A stretch of 64,000 nt of DNA from positions 1 to 64,000 of the forward strand of contig DHQY01000013.1 in assembly GCA_002408205.1 (NCBI GenBank), given 5' to 3'. Below are positions 25,918 through 34,570 of the stretch, piece by piece (positions within the stretch are counted from its first letter, which is position 1; the number at the start of each line of letters is the position of its first letter). A program made the translations under genes and the position numbers. Below the pieces are notes generated by a model. It saw nothing but the letters and a program-made list of their open reading frames with translations. It was not told the origin of the DNA and did not search any database. This DNA comes from Bacteroidales bacterium UBA5326 (GTDB lineage Bacteria > Bacteroidota > Bacteroidia > Bacteroidales > UBA932).

Positions 25918-28461
25918 TCAGTTGACATTTATGTTAATATGTGCGGTTTCCATACCATCTGCCCCGGCACTGAAAATCAGGGTTCCCGGTTCTTGACCTG
26001 ACTGGACTATTACTGTGAGCTGACCGCCAAAAGCATGCATTTCCGGTAAGTGGAACAAATCCAGGCAGGTAGGGTCACCATTGGCCGAGGCGCGATAGGT
26101 GCCGGCCCCTTCTACTGCAAAAGTCACCAGTTGGTTCGCATGAGGGCAAAGATTCCCGTCTTTATCCACAATGCTTATATTAATATAGGCAAGGTCCTTT
26201 CCATCGGCGTCAATTACCGTGCGATCTGCCGACAGTTCAATATGGTGCGGCTCTCCTGCCGTGCGAATGACCTTCTCGGCCATCGGCTTCATATCCTTAT
26301 CATACGCGACCACCTTTATCTCTCCTGGCTCGTAAACCACGTCGGGCCACATAAGCCGGTATCTTTCATACAGTGTATGTCCCTCCCCGTTCGTTTTGTA
26401 ACCGGCTATTACCGAACCGGCTTCGGGATCTGTATTTCCCCACCCGACCGATTTACCCACGGCCTCTTCAAAGGAAACAAAGACCTTGCTCTTCAGTCCT
26501 TTGCTTGCACCGTTCACAAAGAGTTCCGCACTGGGACAGTCTGTGTAGACAAATACAGGAGTTACTTCTCCCTCACGTCCGGGCCAGGTCCAGTGCGGCA
26601 GCATGTGCAATGTATGGTCTTTCGTATTCCAGACAGAACGGTAAAGATAATACCTGTCTTTTGGAATGGATGCAAGGTCTATGATTCCGAACATGGAGCT
26701 GTGATTGGGCCACGAGCCGTCATAAGGAGTGGGCTCTCCCAGGTAGTCGAAGCCAGTCCATACAAACTGTCCTATGACCCACTCATAATCTTCGCTTAAC
26801 GCGAAATCTTCTTCGGGAACATTTGACCACGAGCAGTAATCCATATCATAGGAAGAACATTGGTGGTCCTCTGCTTCCCGGGCAACCTGCGAAACTACAG
26901 GGAATTTGTAGATGCCCCGTGAGCTGACCGTAGATGCCGTTTCGCTGCCCAGAATGATTTTATGGGATGTGGAATCATATCCCTGAAGATAGAGATGTGT
27001 CCGGTAATTGAAACCCGTGACATCGAGTTCTTCTGCAAAACCATTGCTTATCACACACATGACGTTATCCATTCCACAGGTGACAGGTCGTGTAGGATCT
27101 TCCCTGCGGCAGATGTCAGCCAGAAAGGCAGCGGTTTCATATCCCTGAGGATAGCATTGATTGGGCACTTCGTTCCCGATGCTCCACATGATTACCGAAG
27201 GATTGTTCCGGTATTGGCGGATCATGTTCACCATATCCTTTTCTGCCCATTCATCAAAGAATCTGTTATATCCGTTCCGGGTTTTTGGCATGTTCCATTC
27301 GTCAAAGGATTCAACTATGACCATGAATCCCATCTCGTCACAAAGCTCAACAAGTTCCGGAGCCGGCATGTTATGTGCCGTACGTATGGCATCGCAACCC
27401 ATGTCTTTGAGCATCGTCAGCTGGTGACGGATTGCCGCTTTATTGACGGCTGCGCCCAGCGGGCCCAGATCGTGGTGATTACATACGCCTTTGATTTTTC
27501 TTTTTTCCCCGTTAAGGAAAAATCCCTCATCTGGAATGATCTCAATGGTTCTGATTCCGAATGCAGTATGGTACACATCGGCCGTTTGGCCCTGAGAAAT
27601 GATTTTTGTCTCGGCTTTGTATGAATAAGGTCTTTCAGGGGACCAGAGTTCCGGATGACTTACGGAGAATTGCTGAGTATACACGTCTCCCTCTTTGGTG
27701 ACACTTTTACTGCGGGCTACCGTCCTGCCCTCTTTGTCAAGGATTTTCGTATCCACTTGAATCGGTTCCCCGGCGCCCTGAACGGTTACCCGGAGCGTTA
27801 CCGTGGCTTTGTCTTTTGTGATGTCCGAGGCAGTGACATATGTTCCCCAGACAGGGACATGTGTTTTCCCGGTTACCAGTACGTGTACATTTCTGTAGAT
27901 GCCGGCCCCGGGATACCATCTGGATGACTGTTCGCTGTTCTGAAGCCTCACGGCCAGCACATTGTTCTGACCGTCACCGTTCAGCAGGTCCGTGACATCT
28001 GCATGGAACGAATTGTAACCGTACGGCCAGTATATGGCTTCCTTGCCGTTTACATAGACACGGGCTTCGCTCATGGCTCCGTCAAAAAGCAAGGTTACTT
28101 TTTTATCGGGCGAATATTCACTGACATTAAAATGCGTGCGGTACCACCCGACACCCATGAACGGAAGTCCTCCGGTCCGGCCCGATTTCAGGGATTCGGC
28201 CTGTTCATAATTCTGTGTTATTGCCACTTTCTGCAAATCGTGACCGTAATAGAACGGGCCGTAAATAGCCCAGTCATGGGGTACATTCACTGTTTCCCAG
28301 CTGCTGTCATCGAAATCCGCCAGGCAGGCACAGGTATCACCTTTACTGAATTTCCACCCTGTTTTCAGGACATTATCCGTACGCGGGATATGATTTGTGT
28401 TCACACATTGGGGAACGAGCCACAAGACAAGGACAGGCAAAATAAGACTATATCTTTTCAT
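25918..28461 (-). CDS. GH2 beta-galactosidase
   Basis: An 847-residue exported enzyme with an N-terminal signal (MKRYSLILPVLVLWLVPQC). The order is sugar-binding jelly roll (GVGWYRTHFNV, LLFDGAMSEARVYVNG), Ig-like domain, TIM barrel with KIKGVCNHHDLGPLG, acid/base Glu431 in SIGNEVP and nucleophile Glu507 in LGSETAS, then two C-terminal beta domains with a DUF4982-like segment. It would trim galacto-oligosaccharides released by the GH53 enzyme encoded immediately downstream (1-base gap), forming a galactan pathway. GH2 also contains beta-mannosidases and glucuronidases; the galactanase partner favours beta-galactosidase. Confidence 0.9.
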   Translation of the reverse strand: MKRYSLILPVLVLWLVPQCVNTNHIPRTDNVLKTGWKFSKGDTCACLADFDDSSWETVNVPHDWAIYGPFYYGHDLQKVAITQNYEQAESLKSGRTGGLPFMGVGWYRTHFNVSEYSPDKKVTLLFDGAMSEARVYVNGKEAIYWPYGYNSFHADVTDLLNGDGQNNVLAVRLQNSEQSSRWYPGAGIYRNVHVLVTGKTHVPVWGTYVTASDITKDKATVTLRVTVQGAGEPIQVDTKILDKEGRTVARSKSVTKEGDVYTQQFSVSHPELWSPERPYSYKAETKIISQGQTADVYHTAFGIRTIEIIPDEGFFLNGEKRKIKGVCNHHDLGPLGAAVNKAAIRHQLTMLKDMGCDAIRTAHNMPAPELVELCDEMGFMVIVESFDEWNMPKTRNGYNRFFDEWAEKDMVNMIRQYRNNPSVIMWSIGNEVPNQCYPQGYETAAFLADICRREDPTRPVTCGMDNVMCVISNGFAEELDVTGFNYRTHLYLQGYDSTSHKIILGSETASTVSSRGIYKFPVVSQVAREAEDHQCSSYDMDYCSWSNVPEEDFALSEDYEWVIGQFVWTGFDYLGEPTPYDGSWPNHSSMFGIIDLASIPKDRYYLYRSVWNTKDHTLHMLPHWTWPGREGEVTPVFVYTDCPSAELFVNGASKGLKSKVFVSFEEAVGKSVGWGNTDPEAGSVIAGYKTNGEGHTLYERYRLMWPDVVYEPGEIKVVAYDKDMKPMAEKVIRTAGEPHHIELSADRTVIDADGKDLAYINISIVDKDGNLCPHANQLVTFAVEGAGTYRASANGDPTCLDLFHLPEMHAFGGQLTVIVQSGQEPGTLIFSAGADGMETAHININVN

Positions 28462-28552
28462 AACTGATTATTTACTGGTGTACTAATATATTACAAAAAA
28501 GGAATTAAGGTTACATTTGTATTTGAAACTTTAACAAATCATACGAATAATA

Positions 28553-31054
28553 ATGAAACAACACTTTGCCGCACTTAAGATCACAGTCATTTGTCTTGGC
28601 TTACTGACTGGGAACCTGGCACATGCCCAAATTAATCCGGTTATTCCACGCGATCCGGCCATTGAAAAAAAGATTGACAAGATCATATCAAAAATGACGC
28701 TGGTAGAAAAAGTGGGCCAGATGACCCAGCTGGATATCAATCTGCTGGGCATGGATATGAGAGCGGAAATGATGAAACTCATTATGATGCCTGAAGAACA
28801 GCTGATTACTCTTCTAAAAGAACACGGGCTGGAAAACGAGTTTGACGCCACAAAAATGGCAGACCCAAAAAAACGGATGGAGATGGGCTATGAATATTAT
28901 AAACTCTATCAAAAAATATCCGCTTCAAAAGGATTTCAGTTCGATCCGGCTAAAATGGACTCGGTTTTTGTGAAATATAAAGTAGGATCCATCCTGAATA
29001 CTCCCTTTACGACGGCACAGACTTCCGCAGAATGGAACAGGATCATAAAGATCGTTCAGGATAAATCGCTCGAAGCCATTGGGATTCCATGTCTTTACGG
29101 TATTGACCAAATACACGGATGCACCTATGTGGCCGACGGCACTCTTTTTCCCCAGGGTGTAAATATGGCGGCGACATTCAACAGGGAACTGGCCCGCCGT
29201 ACCGGGGAAATCACCGCCTATGAAACCCGGGCGGCAGGGATCCCGTGGACATTCAGCCCCGTTATGGATATGGGACGTCAGCCGGCCTGGCCCCGCCAAT
29301 GGGAAGGCTACGGTGAAGATTGCTACCTGGGAGGAGAAATAGGACGTGAAGTGGTAAAAGGGTTGCAGGGCCCGGATCCTAACAACGTGGGCAGCAAAAA
29401 TATAGCAGCCTGTCTTAAACATTATATGGGCTACGGCGTTCCGGCTAACGGACTGGACCGTACTCCGGCCATCATAAATGACCAGGACCTGCGGGAAAAA
29501 CAATTCGCTCCTTTCCTGGAAGGTTTCAGTGCAGGAGCTCTCTCCATTATGACCAATTCTTCCACCATAAACGGCGTTAACGGCGTAGCCAATCCCATGC
29601 TGCTTACCCAATGGGCCAAAGAAGAACCGGGCTGGGACGGCATGATTGTTACCGACTGGGCCGACATCACCAGTTTGTACGAACGCGACCATATTGCCTC
29701 GTCATACAAGGAGGCTGTTAAAATGGCCATCAATGCAGGCATAGACATGGCCATGGTGCCTTCGAGCTGGCAATTCTGCATCGATCTGAGGGAACTGGTG
29801 GAAGAAGGCCAGGTGCCCATGAGCCGCATTGACGATGCCGTACGGCGTATTCTGCGCCTGAAATTCCGTCTCGGCCTTTTTGATACTCCCTATACAGTCA
29901 AGGCAGATTACCCCGATTTTGCCGCCGCTGAATTCGCTAAAGTTTCTCTTACAGCCGCCGAAGAATCCATGGTACTGCTGAAGAACGAGGCGAACATCCT
30001 GCCGTTGCCCAAAGGCAAAAAGATTCTGGTTGCCGGGCCCAACGCGAACACCATGCGCGGTCTGAACGGAGGCTGGAGTTATACCTGGCAGGGAAGCGGT
30101 TCCGAAAGGTTCACAGAACAATTCAACACCATTCTGGAAGGGCTCCAGAATAAATTCGGCAAGGAAAACATTGTTCACGAGCCGGGCGTTACCTACAACG
30201 AGATGGGCTTCTGGACCGAAGAGAATGAACCTGAGATAGAAAAAGCCGTGGCTGCCGTCGCACAGGCAGATTATATCGTGGTTTGCATAGGGGAAAACTC
30301 CTACTGTGAAACCACCGGAAATATACCGAACCTCTTTATCTCCCCTAATCAGGCCAGTCTGGTAAAAGCACTCGCGAAAACCGGCAAACCTGTAGTGATC
30401 ATTCTGAATGAAGGGCGTCCCCGCGTGATTGTAGATCTCGTGCCAATAGCTTCTGCTATTGTAAATGTAATGCTTCCAGGAAATTACGGAGGTGATGCAC
30501 TGGCCAACCTGCTGGCAGGCGATGTGAATTTCAGCGGCAAACTCTCCTATACCTATCCCAGTTGCTGTAACGGATATACAACCTACGACTATAAGGTATG
30601 TGAAGTACGCTCCACCACAGAAGGCGCGTACGATTATTTCGCCAACACAAACATTCAGTGGCCTTTCGGATACGGGCTCAGTTACACCGAATTCGGTTAT
30701 GACAACCTGAAAACAGATAAAACTTCTTTCACGGCAGATGATGTACTTACCTTTACTGTTGACGTAACAAATAAAGGTACGATGGCGGGGAAAGAAAGCG
30801 TGCTGCTTTATTCCTCGGACCTTTATGCCTCCCTTATGCCCGATAACAGACGCCTGCGTGCTTTTGAAAAAATATCGCTGCAACCTGGCGAAACAAAAAC
30901 AGTCACACTACAGATCAAGGGAAGCGACCTGGCTTTCGTCGGTGCCGAAGGAAAATGGATTCTCGAAGCGGGCGATTTTAAAGTAGTCGCAGGAGACCGT
31001 TCAGTAATGATACATTGTACCCAAACCAATACCTGGGAAGAACCAAACAAATAG
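28553..31054 (+). CDS. GH3 beta-glycosidase (beta-glucosidase type)
   Basis: An 833-residue secreted enzyme (signal MKQHFAALKITVICLGLLTGNLAHAQ). The first domain holds PWTFSPVMDMGRQPAWPRQWEGYGEDCYLGGE and the nucleophile Asp368 in MIVTDWADI. The second alpha/beta domain has VLLKNEANILPL, VAGPNANTMRGLNGGWSYTW and GENSYCE. A fibronectin-III-like C-terminal domain (TFTVDVTNKGTMAGKESVLLY) ends it. The reaction is removal of terminal beta-linked sugars, probably glucose. It is divergent from the GH2/GH53 operon. TACATTTG at 28512-28519 could be its -7 element, though no clear -33 is seen. Confidence 0.92.
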   Translation: MKQHFAALKITVICLGLLTGNLAHAQINPVIPRDPAIEKKIDKIISKMTLVEKVGQMTQLDINLLGMDMRAEMMKLIMMPEEQLITLLKEHGLENEFDATKMADPKKRMEMGYEYYKLYQKISASKGFQFDPAKMDSVFVKYKVGSILNTPFTTAQTSAEWNRIIKIVQDKSLEAIGIPCLYGIDQIHGCTYVADGTLFPQGVNMAATFNRELARRTGEITAYETRAAGIPWTFSPVMDMGRQPAWPRQWEGYGEDCYLGGEIGREVVKGLQGPDPNNVGSKNIAACLKHYMGYGVPANGLDRTPAIINDQDLREKQFAPFLEGFSAGALSIMTNSSTINGVNGVANPMLLTQWAKEEPGWDGMIVTDWADITSLYERDHIASSYKEAVKMAINAGIDMAMVPSSWQFCIDLRELVEEGQVPMSRIDDAVRRILRLKFRLGLFDTPYTVKADYPDFAAAEFAKVSLTAAEESMVLLKNEANILPLPKGKKILVAGPNANTMRGLNGGWSYTWQGSGSERFTEQFNTILEGLQNKFGKENIVHEPGVTYNEMGFWTEENEPEIEKAVAAVAQADYIVVCIGENSYCETTGNIPNLFISPNQASLVKALAKTGKPVVIILNEGRPRVIVDLVPIASAIVNVMLPGNYGGDALANLLAGDVNFSGKLSYTYPSCCNGYTTYDYKVCEVRSTTEGAYDYFANTNIQWPFGYGLSYTEFGYDNLKTDKTSFTADDVLTFTVDVTNKGTMAGKESVLLYSSDLYASLMPDNRRLRAFEKISLQPGETKTVTLQIKGSDLAFVGAEGKWILEAGDFKVVAGDRSVMIHCTQTNTWEEPNK

Positions 31055-31055
31055 A

Positions 31056-32003
31056 ATGATGAAACTTGTTTTCCTTGACGCCGCCACCATGGGGGATGAT
31101 CTGGACCTTGGCGTTTTTTCACAGTTCGGATCGCTTGAAATTTTTAACAACACACGTCCCGCAGAGGTAATACCCCGTATCCGGGATGTTGATATTGTAC
31201 TGGTCAATAAAGTAAAAATTGATAATCGGTCTTTGGATACGGCCGCCAACTTAAAACTTATTTGTGTAGCAGCCACAGGAATGGATATCATTGATCTGAA
31301 TCATGCAGGGGAAAAAGGCATTCAGGTAATGAACGTAGCCGGATATTCTACGGACAGCGTGGCGCAGACCACTTTTCTCCATATTCTCTCGTGTATGCAG
31401 TACGGAGGGTATTTCAATACATTTGCCCAGTCTCCGGCCTACGCGGAGAGCGGACTTCCCACACATTTCGGGGGAAGGTATTTCCATGAGCTGAACGGCA
31501 AACGCATGGGGATCATCGGCCTGGGAGCCATAGGCCGGAAAGTGGGCTCCATTGCCACCGCTTTCGGTATGGAAGTAGTCTATTTTTCAGCCTCGGGACA
31601 AGACAGAGGGAACGGACTTTATAAAAGACTGGAACTGGACGAATTGCTCAGCACCTGCGATGTGGTGACCATTCACTCTCCCCTGAACGATCGCACCCGC
31701 GGACTTATTGGACGCGAGCAGTTCATGAAGATGAAACCCTCGGCTTACCTGTTCAACATGGGACGGGGCGCCATTGTGGACGAATGTGCACTGGCCGTGG
31801 CTTTGAACGAAAACCGGCTGGCAGGAGCAGGCCTTGATGTCTTTACCACCGAGCCTTTACCCGCTGACCATTGCTATTACAGTATCCGGAATAAAGAAAA
31901 GCTTTTTCTGACGCCTCACATTGGGTGGGCATCTGTTGAAGCACGTCAAAGACTGGTGCGGATGATGGTAGATAATATCAATCGATATATAGCTTCCCGT
32001 TAA
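31056..32003 (+). CDS. D-2-hydroxyacid dehydrogenase (glycerate dehydrogenase-like)
   Basis: A 315-residue cytoplasmic NAD-dependent dehydrogenase. The nucleotide-binding motif is MGIIGLGAIGRKVGSIA, the substrate Arg is in NMGRGAIVDE, and the catalytic His in HIGWAS. The second base of the usual Glu/His pair lies near AGLDVFTTEPL. It fits hydroxypyruvate/glycerate or D-lactate dehydrogenases; the exact substrate cannot be read. The start lies one base after the GH3 stop, so the two are cotranscribed. Its 3' end overlaps the deformylase gene tail to tail by 26 bases. Confidence 0.88.
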   Translation: MMKLVFLDAATMGDDLDLGVFSQFGSLEIFNNTRPAEVIPRIRDVDIVLVNKVKIDNRSLDTAANLKLICVAATGMDIIDLNHAGEKGIQVMNVAGYSTDSVAQTTFLHILSCMQYGGYFNTFAQSPAYAESGLPTHFGGRYFHELNGKRMGIIGLGAIGRKVGSIATAFGMEVVYFSASGQDRGNGLYKRLELDELLSTCDVVTIHSPLNDRTRGLIGREQFMKMKPSAYLFNMGRGAIVDECALAVALNENRLAGAGLDVFTTEPLPADHCYYSIRNKEKLFLTPHIGWASVEARQRLVRMMVDNINRYIASR

Positions 32004-32559
32004 GGTGGTCTGTTTCATGCTGGAATATCACGGCGGTGAAACCATCTACGGTATCGCACTGCATATCCCACGAAACCGGGTCCCTGTATGAAATGATCAC
32101 TTGTGTGGAACGTAATACGGTATCTCTCTTACCGGGAACCGAAAGGCAACCTTCCCAGCCCCACTTCTGAGTGGGGCTGTATTTTTCTATTACCGGATTC
32201 ACATAGAACTCAAAAGGTTCACCGTCTTTATCAAAACGCTGTACAGCAATCAATTGCTTACTTATGCCTACCTGGGGGGCTGCAATGCCCACTCCGGGAT
32301 TGCCCGGATCGTTAACCGTCGCCAGCATTCTGTCTTTAAGCGTTGCGTAAACCTTCGAACGCATGTCTCTGCGGGTTAACGGACCGGCCTGAAGGTGCAG
32401 AAAACTCAGTTCCTGCTCACTCTGGTTAGTGAAAATATGCATGACGGAATCTCCCTGTTCCGGCAATCCAATACGGTGTTTCTCAATGGAAGAAAAATTA
32501 CTGCACGAGGTAATAAACAGTACCAGCAATGCAGCGAAAGAAAATAGCAGACGTTTCAT
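31978..32559 (-). CDS. def: Peptide deformylase-like lipoprotein
   Basis: A 193-residue protein. All three deformylase motifs are intact: GIAAPQVG, WEGCLSVPG (metal Cys) and FQHETDHLNG (two His and the catalytic Glu). Ordinary deformylases are cytoplasmic and remove the formyl group from nascent chains. This one carries a clear N-terminal lipoprotein signal, MKRLLFSFAALLVLFITSC (Cys19), so it should be anchored outside the cytoplasm. Its substrate there is unknown; formylated peptides released from other cells are a speculative option. A cytoplasmic deformylase is expected elsewhere in the genome. Confidence 0.87.
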   Translation of the reverse strand: MKRLLFSFAALLVLFITSCSNFSSIEKHRIGLPEQGDSVMHIFTNQSEQELSFLHLQAGPLTRRDMRSKVYATLKDRMLATVNDPGNPGVGIAAPQVGISKQLIAVQRFDKDGEPFEFYVNPVIEKYSPTQKWGWEGCLSVPGKRDTVLRSTQVIISYRDPVSWDMQCDTVDGFTAVIFQHETDHLNGKLYID

Positions 32560-32611
32560 AGGCTAAAATTAAAAATAAAATTACTATTTTCGGAAACTAA
32601 ACCGTTTTATC

Positions 32612-34570
32612 ATGAAAAAGTTCTCCCTGTTTTTTGCCTTCCTGTTATTGATTTTTCTGTCCCGGACCTCATCTGCGCAAACACCGGGTGAATGCAACAT
32701 TGCAATTGACACCCGTAACGAGCTGAATTCCATAAGTTCCAACATGTACGGAATTTTCTTTGAAGACATCAACTTTGGCGCCGACGGAGGTCTTTATGCA
32801 GAAATGATAAAAAACCGTTCGTTTGAATTCGCATATCCTCTCATGGGATGGACCCCTTCGGGACATGTGACGGTCCAGACGACCGATCCCTGCTTTAGCA
32901 AAAATCCCCGCTACGTGCAACTTAGCCTGGATAAAAACACATTTACAGGGACCGCACTCGACAACGAAGGATTTAGGGGAATGGGATTCAGGGAAAACGA
33001 ACAATACCGCATATCTGTTTTTGCCCGCACGGCAGAACCGCAAGCTGTTCTGCTTATTGAACTGATAGATTCGGCTCACAAAACACATGATACCGTAAGT
33101 ATTACGGTGATGGGCGACAGTTGGAGAAAATATACGGCCACCGTTGGATCGTCCTTCACCGACGAACACGGACGGCTTCGCGTCCGGCTGGTTACTCAGG
33201 GGAGCGTTTGCCTGGACCATATTTCGCTATTTCCCGTAAACACGTGGAAAGGCCGCGAAAACGGCATGCGCAGTGATATTGCGCAGGCACTTAATGACCT
33301 TAAGCCGGGCGTTTTCCGTTTCCCCGGCGGATGTATTGTGGAAGGGACGACCCTCGAAACCCGTTACCAGTGGAAAAACACGGTAGGTGCCGTAGAAGAC
33401 AGACCACTGAATATTAACCGGTGGTTTTATACATTTTTTGACAGACTTTTTCCCGATTATTTCCAGTCATACGGACTCGGTTTTTATGAATATTTTCAGC
33501 TGTGCGAAGATTTTGGTGCCGATGCGTTGCCTGTCCTCAATTGCGGAATGGCCTGCCAGTTCCAGGACGGTCCCTGCGTGCCGCTTGATCAGTTACAGCC
33601 CTATATAGAAGATGCACTGGATCTTATTGAATTCGCCAACGGGCCGTCCGACAGTCGCTGGGGAAAACTCAGGGCTCAAATGGGACATCCCGAACCTTTC
33701 GGACTAAAGATGCTGGCCATCGGGAACGAACAATGGGGCTCGGAATATCCCGAACGCCTCATCCCATTTGTTAAGGCTATCAGGGAGAAGTATCCCGAGA
33801 TACAGATCATTGGCAGTGCCGGGCCTTACGCCGGCGGTGAGCTTTTTGACGAAATGTGGCCTGAGATGAGACGCATTGGCGTGGACCTGGTTGACGAGCA
33901 TTATTATATGACCCCCGAATGGTTCTTTGCTAATGCCGGCCGCTACGATTCGTACGATCGTCAGGGGCCTAAAGTGTTTGCCGGTGAATTCGCTGCCCAT
34001 GACCGCAAACAGGGTAACGCCAACACATTTCTGTCCGCATTGGCCGAGGCAGCTTTTATGACCGGCCTGGAACGCAACGCCGACGTAGTACGCCTGGCTA
34101 CCTACGCCCCCCTGCTCGCACATAAGGAGGCCTGGCAGTGGAACCCCGACCTTATCTGGTTTGACAACCATACCGTGGTTAAAACGCCCAATTACTATGT
34201 CCAGCAACTCTACAGCCAATACAAAGGGACTAACGCACTTAATACATCCTGCAGCATTTCGGACCTGCGCGGCAGTCACGGCTTCTACGCCACATCGGCC
34301 ATTGACAAAGAAAAAAGCCAGATCATAGTAAAAATCGTAAACTCATTGCCCGGTTCCAGAGAAATAACGATTGACCTGGCAGATACCCAATATACATTAT
34401 CGTCCCCGGCAGAAGTGATCACACTCCAATCGGACGATCTGACCGCTGTAAATACCTTTGAAGCCCCGGAAAGCATCACACCAAAAAAAGGAGCCGCTGC
34501 CCTTAACGGCAACAGGCTCCGGTTAACATTAAAAGGGCAGTCGTTTACTGTGGTAGTTATTTCAATTTAA
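32612..34570 (+). CDS. GH51 alpha-L-arabinofuranosidase
   Basis: A 652-residue secreted enzyme (signal MKKFSLFFAFLLLIFLSRTSSAQ). The N-terminal GIFFEDINFGADGGLYAEMIKNRSFE is typical of GH51. A carbohydrate-binding-like beta domain follows (about 85-205), then the barrel with acid/base Glu373 in GNEQWGSE and nucleophile Glu459 in AGEFAAHD, and a C-terminal jelly roll. It removes alpha-arabinofuranose side chains, completing the set needed for type I arabinogalactan together with GH53, GH2 and GH3. The stop lies 14 bases inside the end of the convergent BlaR1-like gene. Confidence 0.93.
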   Translation: MKKFSLFFAFLLLIFLSRTSSAQTPGECNIAIDTRNELNSISSNMYGIFFEDINFGADGGLYAEMIKNRSFEFAYPLMGWTPSGHVTVQTTDPCFSKNPRYVQLSLDKNTFTGTALDNEGFRGMGFRENEQYRISVFARTAEPQAVLLIELIDSAHKTHDTVSITVMGDSWRKYTATVGSSFTDEHGRLRVRLVTQGSVCLDHISLFPVNTWKGRENGMRSDIAQALNDLKPGVFRFPGGCIVEGTTLETRYQWKNTVGAVEDRPLNINRWFYTFFDRLFPDYFQSYGLGFYEYFQLCEDFGADALPVLNCGMACQFQDGPCVPLDQLQPYIEDALDLIEFANGPSDSRWGKLRAQMGHPEPFGLKMLAIGNEQWGSEYPERLIPFVKAIREKYPEIQIIGSAGPYAGGELFDEMWPEMRRIGVDLVDEHYYMTPEWFFANAGRYDSYDRQGPKVFAGEFAAHDRKQGNANTFLSALAEAAFMTGLERNADVVRLATYAPLLAHKEAWQWNPDLIWFDNHTVVKTPNYYVQQLYSQYKGTNALNTSCSISDLRGSHGFYATSAIDKEKSQIIVKIVNSLPGSREITIDLADTQYTLSSPAEVITLQSDDLTAVNTFEAPESITPKKGAAALNGNRLRLTLKGQSFTVVVISI

